Assembly: GCF_003063245.1 (NCBI RefSeq)
Contig: NZ_MUXE01000005.1
Location: 84,888-148,887 of the forward strand
DNA from: Arcobacter caeni
GTDB taxonomy: Bacteria > Campylobacterota > Campylobacteria > Campylobacterales > Arcobacteraceae
DNA: 64,000 nt
Direction: 5' to 3'
The notes below the pieces were generated by a model. The model ran no database searches, was not told where the DNA came from, and saw only the letters and a program-made list of their open reading frames with translations. This document shows positions 37,407 to 45,961 of the stretch, piece by piece. Numbering within the stretch: the first letter of the stretch is position 1; each line of letters begins with the position of its first letter. The translations under genes were made by a program, and so were the position numbers.

Positions 37407-38600
37407 ATGCCACATATAGTATTTGAAAAAAAAGAATTAATAACTATTCCATCACAAAAAGATGGAGTAGATTTTAAGTTTATTGCAAAATCTTACAATT
37501 TTACACAAAAAATTAGAAAAATTGAATATAGAATTGCTTTAGAAAATGAAAGTAAAGAGTTTTTATTATCACTTAAACCAAAAAATGATGATTTTATGAT
37601 TAAAGCCGATAAAGTCACAAGATTATCTCCTGTTACCTTAGTAAAAAATGCATTAAATGCCTATGTAAATTTAAATAATGCAAAAGTATTATTCTCAAAT
37701 ACACATAACCTAAAAGTAAAAGAAGAAGCAAAAAATGAATATCTAAAAGATATTAACTATTTTGTTGATGATTTTACTACAGATAAAGAAATTCAAATAG
37801 AGATTGGTTTTGGAAGTGGAAGACATCTTTTACATCAAGCAAAAACAAATCCAAATATACAGTTTATTGGTCTTGAAATTCATTATCCATCAATTGAACA
37901 ATTATTAAAACAACTTGAACTTCAAAATATTACAAATGTTTTAGTTGTAAATTATGATGCAAGACTTTTTATGGAGTTTATTGAATCAAATAAAGTTGGG
38001 AAAATATTTGTGCATTTCCCTGTTCCTTGGGACAAAAAACCACATAGAAGAATCTACTCAAATGAGTTTGTAAATGAAGCTTTAAGAGTTTTAAAAGTTT
38101 CTGGAACATTAGAATTACGAACAGATAGTAGAAAATATTTTGATTTTTGTACGGAAGTTCTTACAAATCTGCCTAAAGGAAAAATTACTATTGATATAAA
38201 TAAAGATTTAGCAGTATCAAGTAAATATGAAGATAGATGGAAAAAACAAGGTAAGAATATTTATGATGTAGTTTTAGAAGCACAAAATATCGATGAAAGT
38301 ATCAATTTAAATTTTGATTTTTCTTTTGATTTTAAAATTGATTTTAATAAAACTTTAACAATGATTCCAACAAAATCACTAATTGAAAAAGATTATTTTA
38401 TTCATATTGAAGAGCTTTACATAGTTGAAAACTCTCAAAATTCGGGACTTATAAAATTAACAATGGGAAATTTTGACAGACCTGTAACAAAATATCTTTA
38501 TGTAAATGAGGGAAATATTTCTTATTATCAAGGAAATCCTCTTCCTACAAGTTCAAATATAAATGCCCATGAAAAGTTAAAAGAGATTTTAAGTAGATGA
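37407..38600 (+). CDS. trmB: tRNA (guanine-N7-)-methyltransferase, extended form
   Basis: A 397-residue TrmB, which makes m7G46 in tRNA. The SAM-binding motif EIGFGSGRHLLHQA lies near residue 131 and the catalytic/tRNA segment VHFPVPWDKKPHRRI follows. About 120 residues precede the catalytic core, and about 100 follow. This long form is usual in Campylobacterota, while E. coli TrmB has about 239 residues. It overlaps ftsE by 4 bp (ATGA). Confidence 0.93.
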   Translation: MPHIVFEKKELITIPSQKDGVDFKFIAKSYNFTQKIRKIEYRIALENESKEFLLSLKPKNDDFMIKADKVTRLSPVTLVKNALNAYVNLNNAKVLFSNTHNLKVKEEAKNEYLKDINYFVDDFTTDKEIQIEIGFGSGRHLLHQAKTNPNIQFIGLEIHYPSIEQLLKQLELQNITNVLVVNYDARLFMEFIESNKVGKIFVHFPVPWDKKPHRRIYSNEFVNEALRVLKVSGTLELRTDSRKYFDFCTEVLTNLPKGKITIDINKDLAVSSKYEDRWKKQGKNIYDVVLEAQNIDESINLNFDFSFDFKIDFNKTLTMIPTKSLIEKDYFIHIEELYIVENSQNSGLIKLTMGNFDRPVTKYLYVNEGNISYYQGNPLPTSSNINAHEKLKEILSR

Positions 38601-39259
38601 TAGAAGCTAAGAATATTTATCTTTCATATGATGATAATAAATATGTCATAAAAAAAGGGAATTTTTCTATAAAACCAAAGGAATTTATTTTTATAGGTGG
38701 AAATTCTGGAAGTGGTAAATCAACACTTTTAAAATCATTTTATGGAGATATTCCTTTAAAACACGGAAGTCTTAAAATAGATAACCAAGAAGTTTTTGGT
38801 ATAAGAGGAAAAAGATTAAGAATTTTAAGAAAAGATATTGGTATTATTTTTCAAGATTATAAACTAATAAATGAATATACTATTGAAGAAAATATTATGA
38901 TTCCTCTTAAAATAAATGGCTATTCTGATGAAATATCAAAAGATCAAGCTAACAAACTTTTAGCTCATGTAAGACTTGCTCACAGAGCTGGTTATTATCC
39001 AAATGAACTAAGTGGTGGAGAACAACAAAGAGTTGCCGTTGCAAGAGCATTAGCCCATAATCCAAAAATAATAATAGCTGATGAACCAACAGGAAATCTT
39101 GATGATTTTTCAGCTGAAGTTGTATGGAATTTGTTAAAAGGTGCAAATGAGCAGTTGGGAATTACTATTGTTGTAGTAACTCATAGAGTTCCTAAAAATC
39201 TCGGAATTAAGTTTAGACAATTATCTATTGAGGATGGAATTATTTATGAAGTTTCTTAA
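38597..39259 (+). CDS. ftsE: FtsE-like cell division ABC ATPase
   Basis: A 220-residue ATPase with Walker A GNSGSGKST (about 35), a Q-loop in IIFQDYKLI, signature ELSGGEQQRVAVARAL (about 135) and Walker B IIADEPTGNLD (about 157). With FtsX it forms a type VII ABC complex that drives a periplasmic murein-hydrolase activator by mechanotransmission. Identification rests on the sequence plus a following FtsX-like permease and EnvC-like protein. LolD-type ATPases are the main alternative. Confidence 0.87.
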   Translation: MIEAKNIYLSYDDNKYVIKKGNFSIKPKEFIFIGGNSGSGKSTLLKSFYGDIPLKHGSLKIDNQEVFGIRGKRLRILRKDIGIIFQDYKLINEYTIEENIMIPLKINGYSDEISKDQANKLLAHVRLAHRAGYYPNELSGGEQQRVAVARALAHNPKIIIADEPTGNLDDFSAEVVWNLLKGANEQLGITIVVVTHRVPKNLGIKFRQLSIEDGIIYEVS

Positions 39260-40064
39260 GAATGTATTTGCTTTTTTAATTCCTTTACTTTCTATGTTAA
39301 TTACTTTTTCTATGTTTTTATTGATAAACAATGTGGTTGATAATTACAAATCAAAAATATCAAGAGACTATTCTATTATTATAGTTACAATTAATCCTTT
39401 AGAGAAAAATGCCATTAAAGAATTAGCTGGTATAAAAGTAGAAAAAATACAAAACCTACCAAATGATAAAATTATTTCGAGCATACAATCTACTTTATCA
39501 GAAACTTCAATTGACTTATTAAAACAAAGACTTCCAAATTTTTATCAAATTTATTTAGAAATATTTCCAACTAGCAGTGAACTTGAAGATATAAAACAGA
39601 CTTTATTACAAAATAAAAATGTAAAAAAAGTTGAAGTTTTTTATAAAAATCATAATCAAATATATTTATTATTACTTTTATTAAATAGTGTTTCTTTTAT
39701 TCTATTTTTTATTATTACTATTTTTGCAATAATTATTATTGCAAAACAAATAAAACTTTGGTTCCATGAACATAGTGTGAAAATATCCATTTTAAGGCTT
39801 CATGGAGCTTCTATTTTATATAGTGCTTCATCAATATTAAATTATGCTTTGATTAGCTCTTTATTGTCATTTTTGATTTCTGCTGGATTTTTATATTATG
39901 TTTCTCATAATATGACAGTTTTATTTCCACTAGAATTACATGAAATTGTTGATATTGATATAAATATATTTGTTGAACTTATGAAAATATTCTTATTATC
40001 ATTTTGTATCTCTATATTTACAATATTTGGAGTATTATTAAAATACAAGATAAATAATGATTAA
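39246..40064 (+). CDS. ftsX: FtsX-like permease
   Basis: About 272 residues with four membrane segments: one near the N-terminus, a periplasmic loop of about 100 residues, then three C-terminal segments. This is the FtsX topology. The ATG at 39246 is preferred to one at 39228 because of the GAGGA site within ftsE. The gene overlaps ftsE by 14 bp and the next gene by 8 bp. Sequence conservation in FtsX is low, so the call leans on topology and context. Confidence 0.82.
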   Translation: MKFLKNVFAFLIPLLSMLITFSMFLLINNVVDNYKSKISRDYSIIIVTINPLEKNAIKELAGIKVEKIQNLPNDKIISSIQSTLSETSIDLLKQRLPNFYQIYLEIFPTSSELEDIKQTLLQNKNVKKVEVFYKNHNQIYLLLLLLNSVSFILFFIITIFAIIIIAKQIKLWFHEHSVKISILRLHGASILYSASSILNYALISSLLSFLISAGFLYYVSHNMTVLFPLELHEIVDIDINIFVELMKIFLLSFCISIFTIFGVLLKYKINND

Positions 40065-41403
40065 ACTATTTCTTTTATTGATAATATTATCATTAAATAC
40101 TATTTTTGCCGCATCTAATATCGACAAAAAAATACAAACTAATACTGAAAAACTTAATTCAAGCGATGATAAAAAAGAGAATGCAAGTCTAAAAATAAAA
40201 GAATTAGCAGAAAAAATTGAAAGTCAAAACTCGAATATTACAACTCTTGAAAAAGATATAAATCAAATAAATTCAGATATTACAGAGCATCAAAAACTTT
40301 TAGAAGATGCAAAATATAAATTAAGTGATTTAAACTCTAAATCTACTGAATTAATTAGAGAAAAAACCAGCCATGAAGAACAAATTGTTGATACAATAAT
40401 TGAAGAATTTTCTATTTCAATTGCTCTAAAACTGGCATCAGAAGATACATTACAAGAGTTAATTGATAATGAAATTTATACTTTATTATCACAATATTCA
40501 AAAGAAAAAGTTTCAAAATTAAACACAAATTATAGTGCATTATCTACAAATACAAAAAATAATCAGAAAGATATAGAAAAAATAGCTTCTTATATTGAAG
40601 ATAGACAAAAAACAAAAAACAAATTAACAATTTTAAAGGAAAAACATTCAAGTTCACTTATCAGTTTAGAAGAACAACATAAATCTTATCAAGAAGAGTT
40701 AAATAAAGTTGCAAAAGAACAAGAATCATTAAAAAATCTTCTTTCTGAATTAAATATTTTAAAAGAAGAAGAGACAAAAAAAGCTCAAGCTAGAGCTGAA
40801 AATGAAGCAGAAGATAAAAGAAGAAAACTACAAGAACTTTTAGCACAAAAAAAAGCTACTAATCAAAAAGTTACAGAAGAAGAATCATCTTCTGCACCTT
40901 TAGATGATGATGTAGTTCAAACAGCTGATGTTAGAAATCAAAGATACGCAAAAAATCTAAATCTTGATGTTAAAAAAATAGGTTCTTCAACTGATGGTAT
41001 TCAAATAATAAAATATAAAGGTGAAAAAACTATTGCTCCTTTAAAATCATTTAAAGTAGTAAAAAACTTCGGAACTTACTATGATCCTGTTTATAAAATA
41101 AAATTATTTAATGAATCAATTGTTTTAAAAAGTGATGAACCAAAGGCAAAAGTTGTTTCTGTTTTAAATGGAAAAGTTGTTTATGCAAAAAAAAATGCTG
41201 GAATGTTAGCTAATGTAGTTATTATTCAACATGAAGGTGGACTTCATACAATTTATTCTCATTTAGATGAAATTTCACCAACATTAGTTGTTGGAAAATG
41301 GATAAAACAAGGTTATGTTGTAGGACGAGTAGATGATAGTTTAATGTTTCAAGCAACAAAAGATTCATCTCATATAGACCCAAAAGATTTGTTTAAAATA
41401 TGA
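40057..41403 (+). CDS. EnvC-like murein hydrolase activator (degenerate M23 domain)
   Basis: A 448-residue exported protein: signal peptide (about 1-19), long coiled coil (about 20-265), and a C-terminal LytM/M23-type domain (about 330-448). The usual first zinc motif HxxxD is missing (the region reads GTYYDPVYKIKLF), and only YSHLD remains of the second. It is therefore probably not a peptidase but an activator of an amidase, like E. coli EnvC, recruited by FtsEX. It overlaps ftsX by 8 bp and the next gene by 4 bp. Confidence 0.87.
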   Translation: MIKLFLLLIILSLNTIFAASNIDKKIQTNTEKLNSSDDKKENASLKIKELAEKIESQNSNITTLEKDINQINSDITEHQKLLEDAKYKLSDLNSKSTELIREKTSHEEQIVDTIIEEFSISIALKLASEDTLQELIDNEIYTLLSQYSKEKVSKLNTNYSALSTNTKNNQKDIEKIASYIEDRQKTKNKLTILKEKHSSSLISLEEQHKSYQEELNKVAKEQESLKNLLSELNILKEEETKKAQARAENEAEDKRRKLQELLAQKKATNQKVTEEESSSAPLDDDVVQTADVRNQRYAKNLNLDVKKIGSSTDGIQIIKYKGEKTIAPLKSFKVVKNFGTYYDPVYKIKLFNESIVLKSDEPKAKVVSVLNGKVVYAKKNAGMLANVVIIQHEGGLHTIYSHLDEISPTLVVGKWIKQGYVVGRVDDSLMFQATKDSSHIDPKDLFKI

Positions 41404-41852
41404 GACTTTTTATAGATGGAGATGCTTTCCCAAATCTTTTAAAACCTATAATTTTAAGAGCTATTGAAAAACAAAAAATAGATACTATTGTAATTGCTAA
41501 TAAAAGAATAAATATAGGTGATTCTAATCACATACAATATATAATTGTAAATCAAGGTGCAGATGAAGCTGATGACAAAATTGTTGAAATGTTAGAAGAA
41601 AATGATTTGGTAATTACAGCAGATATTCCTCTTGCAAATAGAACAATTGAAAAAAATGCCCATGCAATAGATCATAGAGGTGCTATGTACACACAAGATA
41701 ATATTAAACAATATCTGGCAATTAGAAATTTAATGCAAGATATAAGAGATAGTGGAGAAATGACAAAAGGACCAGCTGCTTTTTCTCAAAAAGACGCTCA
41801 ACAGTTTGCAAATTCACTTAACAGTTTTTTACAAAAATATAATAAAAATTAA
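41400..41852 (+). CDS. YaiI/YqxD-family protein (UPF0178, DUF188)
   Basis: A 150-residue PIN-like protein of the UPF0178 family. It has FIDGDAFPN at the start, NQGADEADDKIVE, LVITADIPLA with conserved Asp residues, and HAIDHRGAMYTQDNI. The function of the family is not settled; a nuclease-like fold is suggested by the spaced acidic residues. It overlaps the EnvC-like gene by 4 bp (ATGA), and its stop is followed closely by the DUF234-like frame. Confidence 0.85.
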   Translation: MRLFIDGDAFPNLLKPIILRAIEKQKIDTIVIANKRINIGDSNHIQYIIVNQGADEADDKIVEMLEENDLVITADIPLANRTIEKNAHAIDHRGAMYTQDNIKQYLAIRNLMQDIRDSGEMTKGPAAFSQKDAQQFANSLNSFLQKYNKN

Positions 41853-41861
41853 GGATTTACC

Positions 41862-42740
41862 ATCATTTTAATAGACCAATCAACAAAAAATCAATTTAGA
41901 ATTTTTTGCCAAGAAAATAAAATCACAGATATGGAAATAGCAGTTAAATACTTCATTGTATTTGGTGGATTAAATATCAAAATAGATACAACAAAACCTT
42001 TACTTGAGTTAATAGAAAAACATATTCTAAATGATTATACAAATCTTAAATATGAGATTACAACAATATGTGGAGGATACAAAGTAGACCAAGCTATTTT
42101 AACAGGAATTGCCCAAGGTGATAGAAGAACAACAACCTCTTTTAAAAGAGCCTTTGTAAGTTTTGAAGAAGGAAATAGATGTGTTGAAAAAATAATTGAT
42201 AGAGGAATTATTGAAATTGAATCTTCACAGCATCATTTAGCAAAAAAAAGAGGTGATGATAAAATTGCAAAAAAACTTCTTTTTACGGCTCCATTTTTAA
42301 GATTTTGGTTTGCTTTTGTTTCTCCTATTTATAAAGGAATTAAAGAAAAAAATTATAAAGAATTTTTTGAATTATATGAAAATAAAGAAGCCGAATTTGG
42401 TAATTTTATTTTTGAAGAACTTGCTATGGAATATATAAGAGATGCCTTTGCGCAAGACCCTGTTAAACAATTTGGTAGATATTGGGATGAAAAAATCGAA
42501 ATAGATTTAGTTGCAAAAACAACATCAGGGAAAATCATCGCAGGAAATTGTAAATATATAAATTCAAAACTTAAAAAAAATGAATTAAACAAACTAAAAG
42601 AAGATTGCAAATCAATAGATTTAAATGTAGATATTTTTGTAATATTTAGTAAAAATGGATTCTCAAATGAGTTAAAATCACAAAAAAGTGAAACCCTCAA
42701 ACTATTTACACCTAAAAGTTTTAAGCTATTACTAGCTTAA
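41862..42740 (+). CDS. DUF234-type protein with apparent non-AUG start
   Basis: A 270- to 293-residue protein. The C-terminal part (EKIEIDLVAKTTSGKIIAG, then CKY) looks like a PD-(D/E)xK nuclease-like DUF234 domain. The first in-frame ATG is at 41931, but family-like sequence (QFRIFCQENKITDMEIA) is already in frame upstream of it. AAGGA (41851-41855) sits 6-9 bases before in-frame ATC (41862) and ATT (41865), and no ATG, GTG or TTG exists between the preceding stop and 41931. I place the start at ATC 41862 as the best guess; 41931 is the conservative alternative. Confidence 0.65.
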   Translation: MILIDQSTKNQFRIFCQENKITDMEIAVKYFIVFGGLNIKIDTTKPLLELIEKHILNDYTNLKYEITTICGGYKVDQAILTGIAQGDRRTTTSFKRAFVSFEEGNRCVEKIIDRGIIEIESSQHHLAKKRGDDKIAKKLLFTAPFLRFWFAFVSPIYKGIKEKNYKEFFELYENKEAEFGNFIFEELAMEYIRDAFAQDPVKQFGRYWDEKIEIDLVAKTTSGKIIAGNCKYINSKLKKNELNKLKEDCKSIDLNVDIFVIFSKNGFSNELKSQKSETLKLFTPKSFKLLLA

Positions 42741-42742
42741 AA
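42719..42742. terminator. Hairpin between DUF234 and ABC-F genes
   Basis: Perfect 9-bp stem TTTTAAGCT / AGCTTAAAA, 6-base loop, overlapping the DUF234 stop. T-tracts are weak, so this is a modest call. Confidence 0.4.
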
Positions 42743-42750
42743 CTACTAGA

Positions 42751-44580
42751 TTAAGCTTCGTTCATTCTTTTTTCAAACTCTTTATTCATCTCATCTAATT
42801 TTGTTTGAGATATTTCAAGGGCTGAAAATTTTGTTTCAATATCTTTTTCATATTTATTAATATTTTTTAAAAGCTCAAGAGATGAATTATTATCCCCTTT
42901 ATTTGTAGCTTTTGTTAATTCATTTTGGTCATGGTCAAGTAATTCTTCAAGTTTTGAGATTTCAGCTTCTAACTTTTCAACCTCTTTTTTTAGTGGCGAT
43001 GTTGCTTTAGATTTTTCTGCAACAATTAAAGCTCTAAGTTTTTTACTCTCTTTTTTATTTACTTTAATAGTTTTTTCTTTTTTTACTTCAACAACATCAT
43101 CATCCCAACCAATTTTTTCTAAAAACTCATCATAAGTTCCCTCAAAACATACGGCTTCATCATTTGCAAATACAATCAATCTATCACAAACCGCTCTTAA
43201 CAATTCTTCACTATGTGTTACGATTATACTTGAACCCTCAAAGGCTTTTATAGCTTTTGTTAAAGCTACAATGGAATCCATATCAAGGTGATTTGTAGGC
43301 TCATCAAGAAATAATATATTTACATCTTTTGCAATAATTTTTCCGAGCATTACCCTAGATTTTTCTCCCCCTGATAATAAAGAAATTTTCTTCTTCGCAT
43401 TATCTCCTGAGAACATCATTAAACCACAAATACTTCTAATCACTGATTCTGGTAATTTTGTATTTGTTGAGTGAATTTCATCCATAATTGTGCTATTTTT
43501 ATTTAAGTGTGAAATATTTGTTTGACCAAAGTGACCAAAAACCGCACTTCCATGATAATCAATTGTTCCACTTAATGCTGTTAAATCATTTGCGATTACA
43601 TTTAATAAAGTTGATTTTCCTTTACCATTCTTCCCGATGATCCCAAGTGTTTCACCTTTTTGAAGAGCAAATGAAATATCTTTAAATAAAATATTATCTT
43701 TTGTATATCCAAAACTTACATCTTTTACTTCAAGTAAAAATTTAGCAGGAGTATCTTTAAAATTAAAATCAAATTTTAAAGTTGTGTCATATCCAATATC
43801 TTCTAAAACATCCATTTTTTCAAGGATTTTTACTTTTGATTGTGCAAGTGCTGCAGTTGAAGCACGAGCTTTGTTTTTTGAAATAAAATCTTCAAGCTCT
43901 TTGATTTTTTTGTCTTGTGCAATTTTTTGTTTTTCATGATGTTCTTCATTACTTGCTAATTGCTCATAAAACTTCTCAGTTCCACCTGCAATCATATAAG
44001 CATTTCTTCTTATAATTCCCATTGTATGAGTACAAACACTATCCATAAAATCTCTATCGTGAGTAATTAGTATTACTTCACCATCAAAATTTTTAAGAAA
44101 AGCTTTTAACCATCTAATAGATAAAATATCCAAGTAGTTTGTTGGCTCATCAAGTAAAAGCATATTTGGTTCAGTTAATAAAAGTTTTGCAAGATTTATT
44201 CTAATTTGATAACCACCTGAAAATGATTTTGGTTCTTTTTCTAAATCTTCTTGCGAAAAACCTAATCCGTATAATATTTTTTCAACTTTATAAATACTAA
44301 ATTTATCATCTTCTGCTAGTGCTAAAGCTGTTTCTTCAACTAAAGTTTTTTCAGTAAAATCAAAATATTGTTTTAATGCTCCGATTTTATAATTTCGTGG
44401 AATCATTACTTCCCCACCATCAGCTTGTTCTTCACCAAGAACTAACTTAAAAAGTGTAGATTTTCCACTACCATTTCGTCCTACTAAACCTATTTTATTT
44501 CCAGAATTTAGTCTTAAATTTAGCTCACTAAAAAGCTCATTTGGTCCATAGCTTTTTGATACATTTGAAAGTTCTATCAT
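42751..44580 (-). CDS. ABC-F family ATPase
   Basis: A 609-residue soluble protein with two ABC domains in tandem and no membrane segments. Walker A sequences are GRNGSGKST and GKNGKGKST, signatures FSGGYQIR and LSGGEKSR, and Walker B LLLDEPTNYLD and LFLDEPTNHLD. A charged linker joins the domains, and a coiled coil follows the second (about 520-605), as in Uup. ABC-F proteins act on the ribosome (translation factors or antibiotic protection). Which subtype this is cannot be told without alignment. Confidence 0.92.
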   Translation of the reverse strand: MIELSNVSKSYGPNELFSELNLRLNSGNKIGLVGRNGSGKSTLFKLVLGEEQADGGEVMIPRNYKIGALKQYFDFTEKTLVEETALALAEDDKFSIYKVEKILYGLGFSQEDLEKEPKSFSGGYQIRINLAKLLLTEPNMLLLDEPTNYLDILSIRWLKAFLKNFDGEVILITHDRDFMDSVCTHTMGIIRRNAYMIAGGTEKFYEQLASNEEHHEKQKIAQDKKIKELEDFISKNKARASTAALAQSKVKILEKMDVLEDIGYDTTLKFDFNFKDTPAKFLLEVKDVSFGYTKDNILFKDISFALQKGETLGIIGKNGKGKSTLLNVIANDLTALSGTIDYHGSAVFGHFGQTNISHLNKNSTIMDEIHSTNTKLPESVIRSICGLMMFSGDNAKKKISLLSGGEKSRVMLGKIIAKDVNILFLDEPTNHLDMDSIVALTKAIKAFEGSSIIVTHSEELLRAVCDRLIVFANDEAVCFEGTYDEFLEKIGWDDDVVEVKKEKTIKVNKKESKKLRALIVAEKSKATSPLKKEVEKLEAEISKLEELLDHDQNELTKATNKGDNNSSLELLKNINKYEKDIETKFSALEISQTKLDEMNKEFEKRMNEA

Positions 44581-44666
44581 GTTTCTCTTTTATTGTGTGT
44601 TTTTGTATTTTTTGATTTGGGATTATACGATATATGTGGTTATATGTTGATTAGAGTAAAAATAAA

Positions 44667-44697
44667 AAAGGGTAAGAGAAAAACTTCTTACCCTTTT
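44667..44697 (-). terminator. dapD terminator
   Basis: 12-bp stem AAAAGGGTAAGA / TCTTACCCTTTT. On the minus strand a T-rich tract follows. Confidence 0.75.
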
Positions 44698-44715
44698 AAC
44701 TATTTAAAATAAAAA

Positions 44716-45903
44716 TTAATGTAAATCAGCGTTTAATTTAATTTCTCTTGTACTTCTCATAGCGATAGTTTGACCATTTGAAGAATTAACTCTAAAGTGA
44801 ACTCCATTTACTCCTATAAAATCGCTTCCTTTCATAACTGTATTAATCTCTTTAGTTGGATTAATCTCTTTAAGTGCAGCAACTGCTTTTTCTGATAATG
44901 CTATTTTAGTTCCAGGTAAAATTGTAACACCTGCATCTAAAATACATCCATCACCAATTGCAGTTCCCGTACAAGAGTTTGCACCTAAAAGTGTGTTTTC
45001 ACCAATAGAAACTGGCACTCCATCAGTTCCACTTAGTACTCCAAGAATTGAAGCCCCACCACCAACATCAGATCCAGCTCCAACAACTGCTGATGAAGAA
45101 ATTCTTCCCTCAACCATTACAGCTCCTAAAGTTCCTGCATTAAAGTTAACATAAGCAGCACCTGGCATTACAGTTGTTCCTGCTGCTAATTGTGCTCCCA
45201 TTCTTACTTTTGAAGTTTCTAAAATTCTTGTGTTATCAGCAGGAATAATATGTTGTAAAAATCTTGGGAATTTATCAACCATATCAATATTTGGATATTT
45301 ACCTGAAAGTTTTAATACGATTTCATTTGCTCTTAACCAGTCAAGTTCAATTGGTTGATTTCCAACCCAAGCGCAGTTGTGTAATTTACCAAATGCTCCT
45401 GTTAAATTAAGACTTCTAAGTGCTGCTTTTCCAGTTGAAAGTGCATAAAGTTTTAAATATACAGCTTCTGTACTTTCAGGTGCAATATCATCAAAAATAA
45501 ATACAACTCTATAATCTTCAGCGCTTAATCCTGAATCTATTGGAAGTGAAGCAAGTGTTGAGATAACTTGAACATTTTTATGTGCATCACCTTTAGCTTC
45601 TGGGATAAATGGTCTAAAAGCTTCAATGCAAGAAGTTAAAAAAGCATCAGAAATTTTGCATACTAATTCAGATTTAGAAGTATCTACATTTTCACCAGCT
45701 TCTTTTAATGCGTTTAATAATACTGCTGCACTTCCAAAATTTTCATTCCAATTTATTAAAGGGAAAGTTGCTTGTAATATTTTATCTTTGTTAATTTGTC
45801 CTCTATCAATTTTTGCAATACCAAATCCGATTGGGTTTTTGTACCATGATTGTGATTGAATATCATCAACTAATTGTTTGAATTCTTCTTTTGTATAAGC
45901 CAT
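44716..45903 (-). CDS. dapD: 2,3,4,5-tetrahydropyridine-2,6-dicarboxylate N-succinyltransferase
   Basis: A 395-residue DapD of the long form: an N-terminal domain of about 200 residues, then a left-handed beta-helix of hexapeptide repeats (VMPGAAYVNFNAGTLGAVMV, in part, and SSAVVGAGSDVGGG, IGENTLLGANSCTG). It succinylates tetrahydrodipicolinate in the lysine/meso-diaminopimelate pathway. The E. coli enzyme is much shorter (about 274 residues); the long form is common in Campylobacterota. It stands alone, with a good terminator. Confidence 0.93.
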   Translation of the reverse strand: MAYTKEEFKQLVDDIQSQSWYKNPIGFGIAKIDRGQINKDKILQATFPLINWNENFGSAAVLLNALKEAGENVDTSKSELVCKISDAFLTSCIEAFRPFIPEAKGDAHKNVQVISTLASLPIDSGLSAEDYRVVFIFDDIAPESTEAVYLKLYALSTGKAALRSLNLTGAFGKLHNCAWVGNQPIELDWLRANEIVLKLSGKYPNIDMVDKFPRFLQHIIPADNTRILETSKVRMGAQLAAGTTVMPGAAYVNFNAGTLGAVMVEGRISSSAVVGAGSDVGGGASILGVLSGTDGVPVSIGENTLLGANSCTGTAIGDGCILDAGVTILPGTKIALSEKAVAALKEINPTKEINTVMKGSDFIGVNGVHFRVNSSNGQTIAMRSTREIKLNADLH

Positions 45904-45961
45904 TGTTTCTCCTATTATTTTTGATTTATTTTACTACAAAGAAGACTAATTTTAGGTTAAT

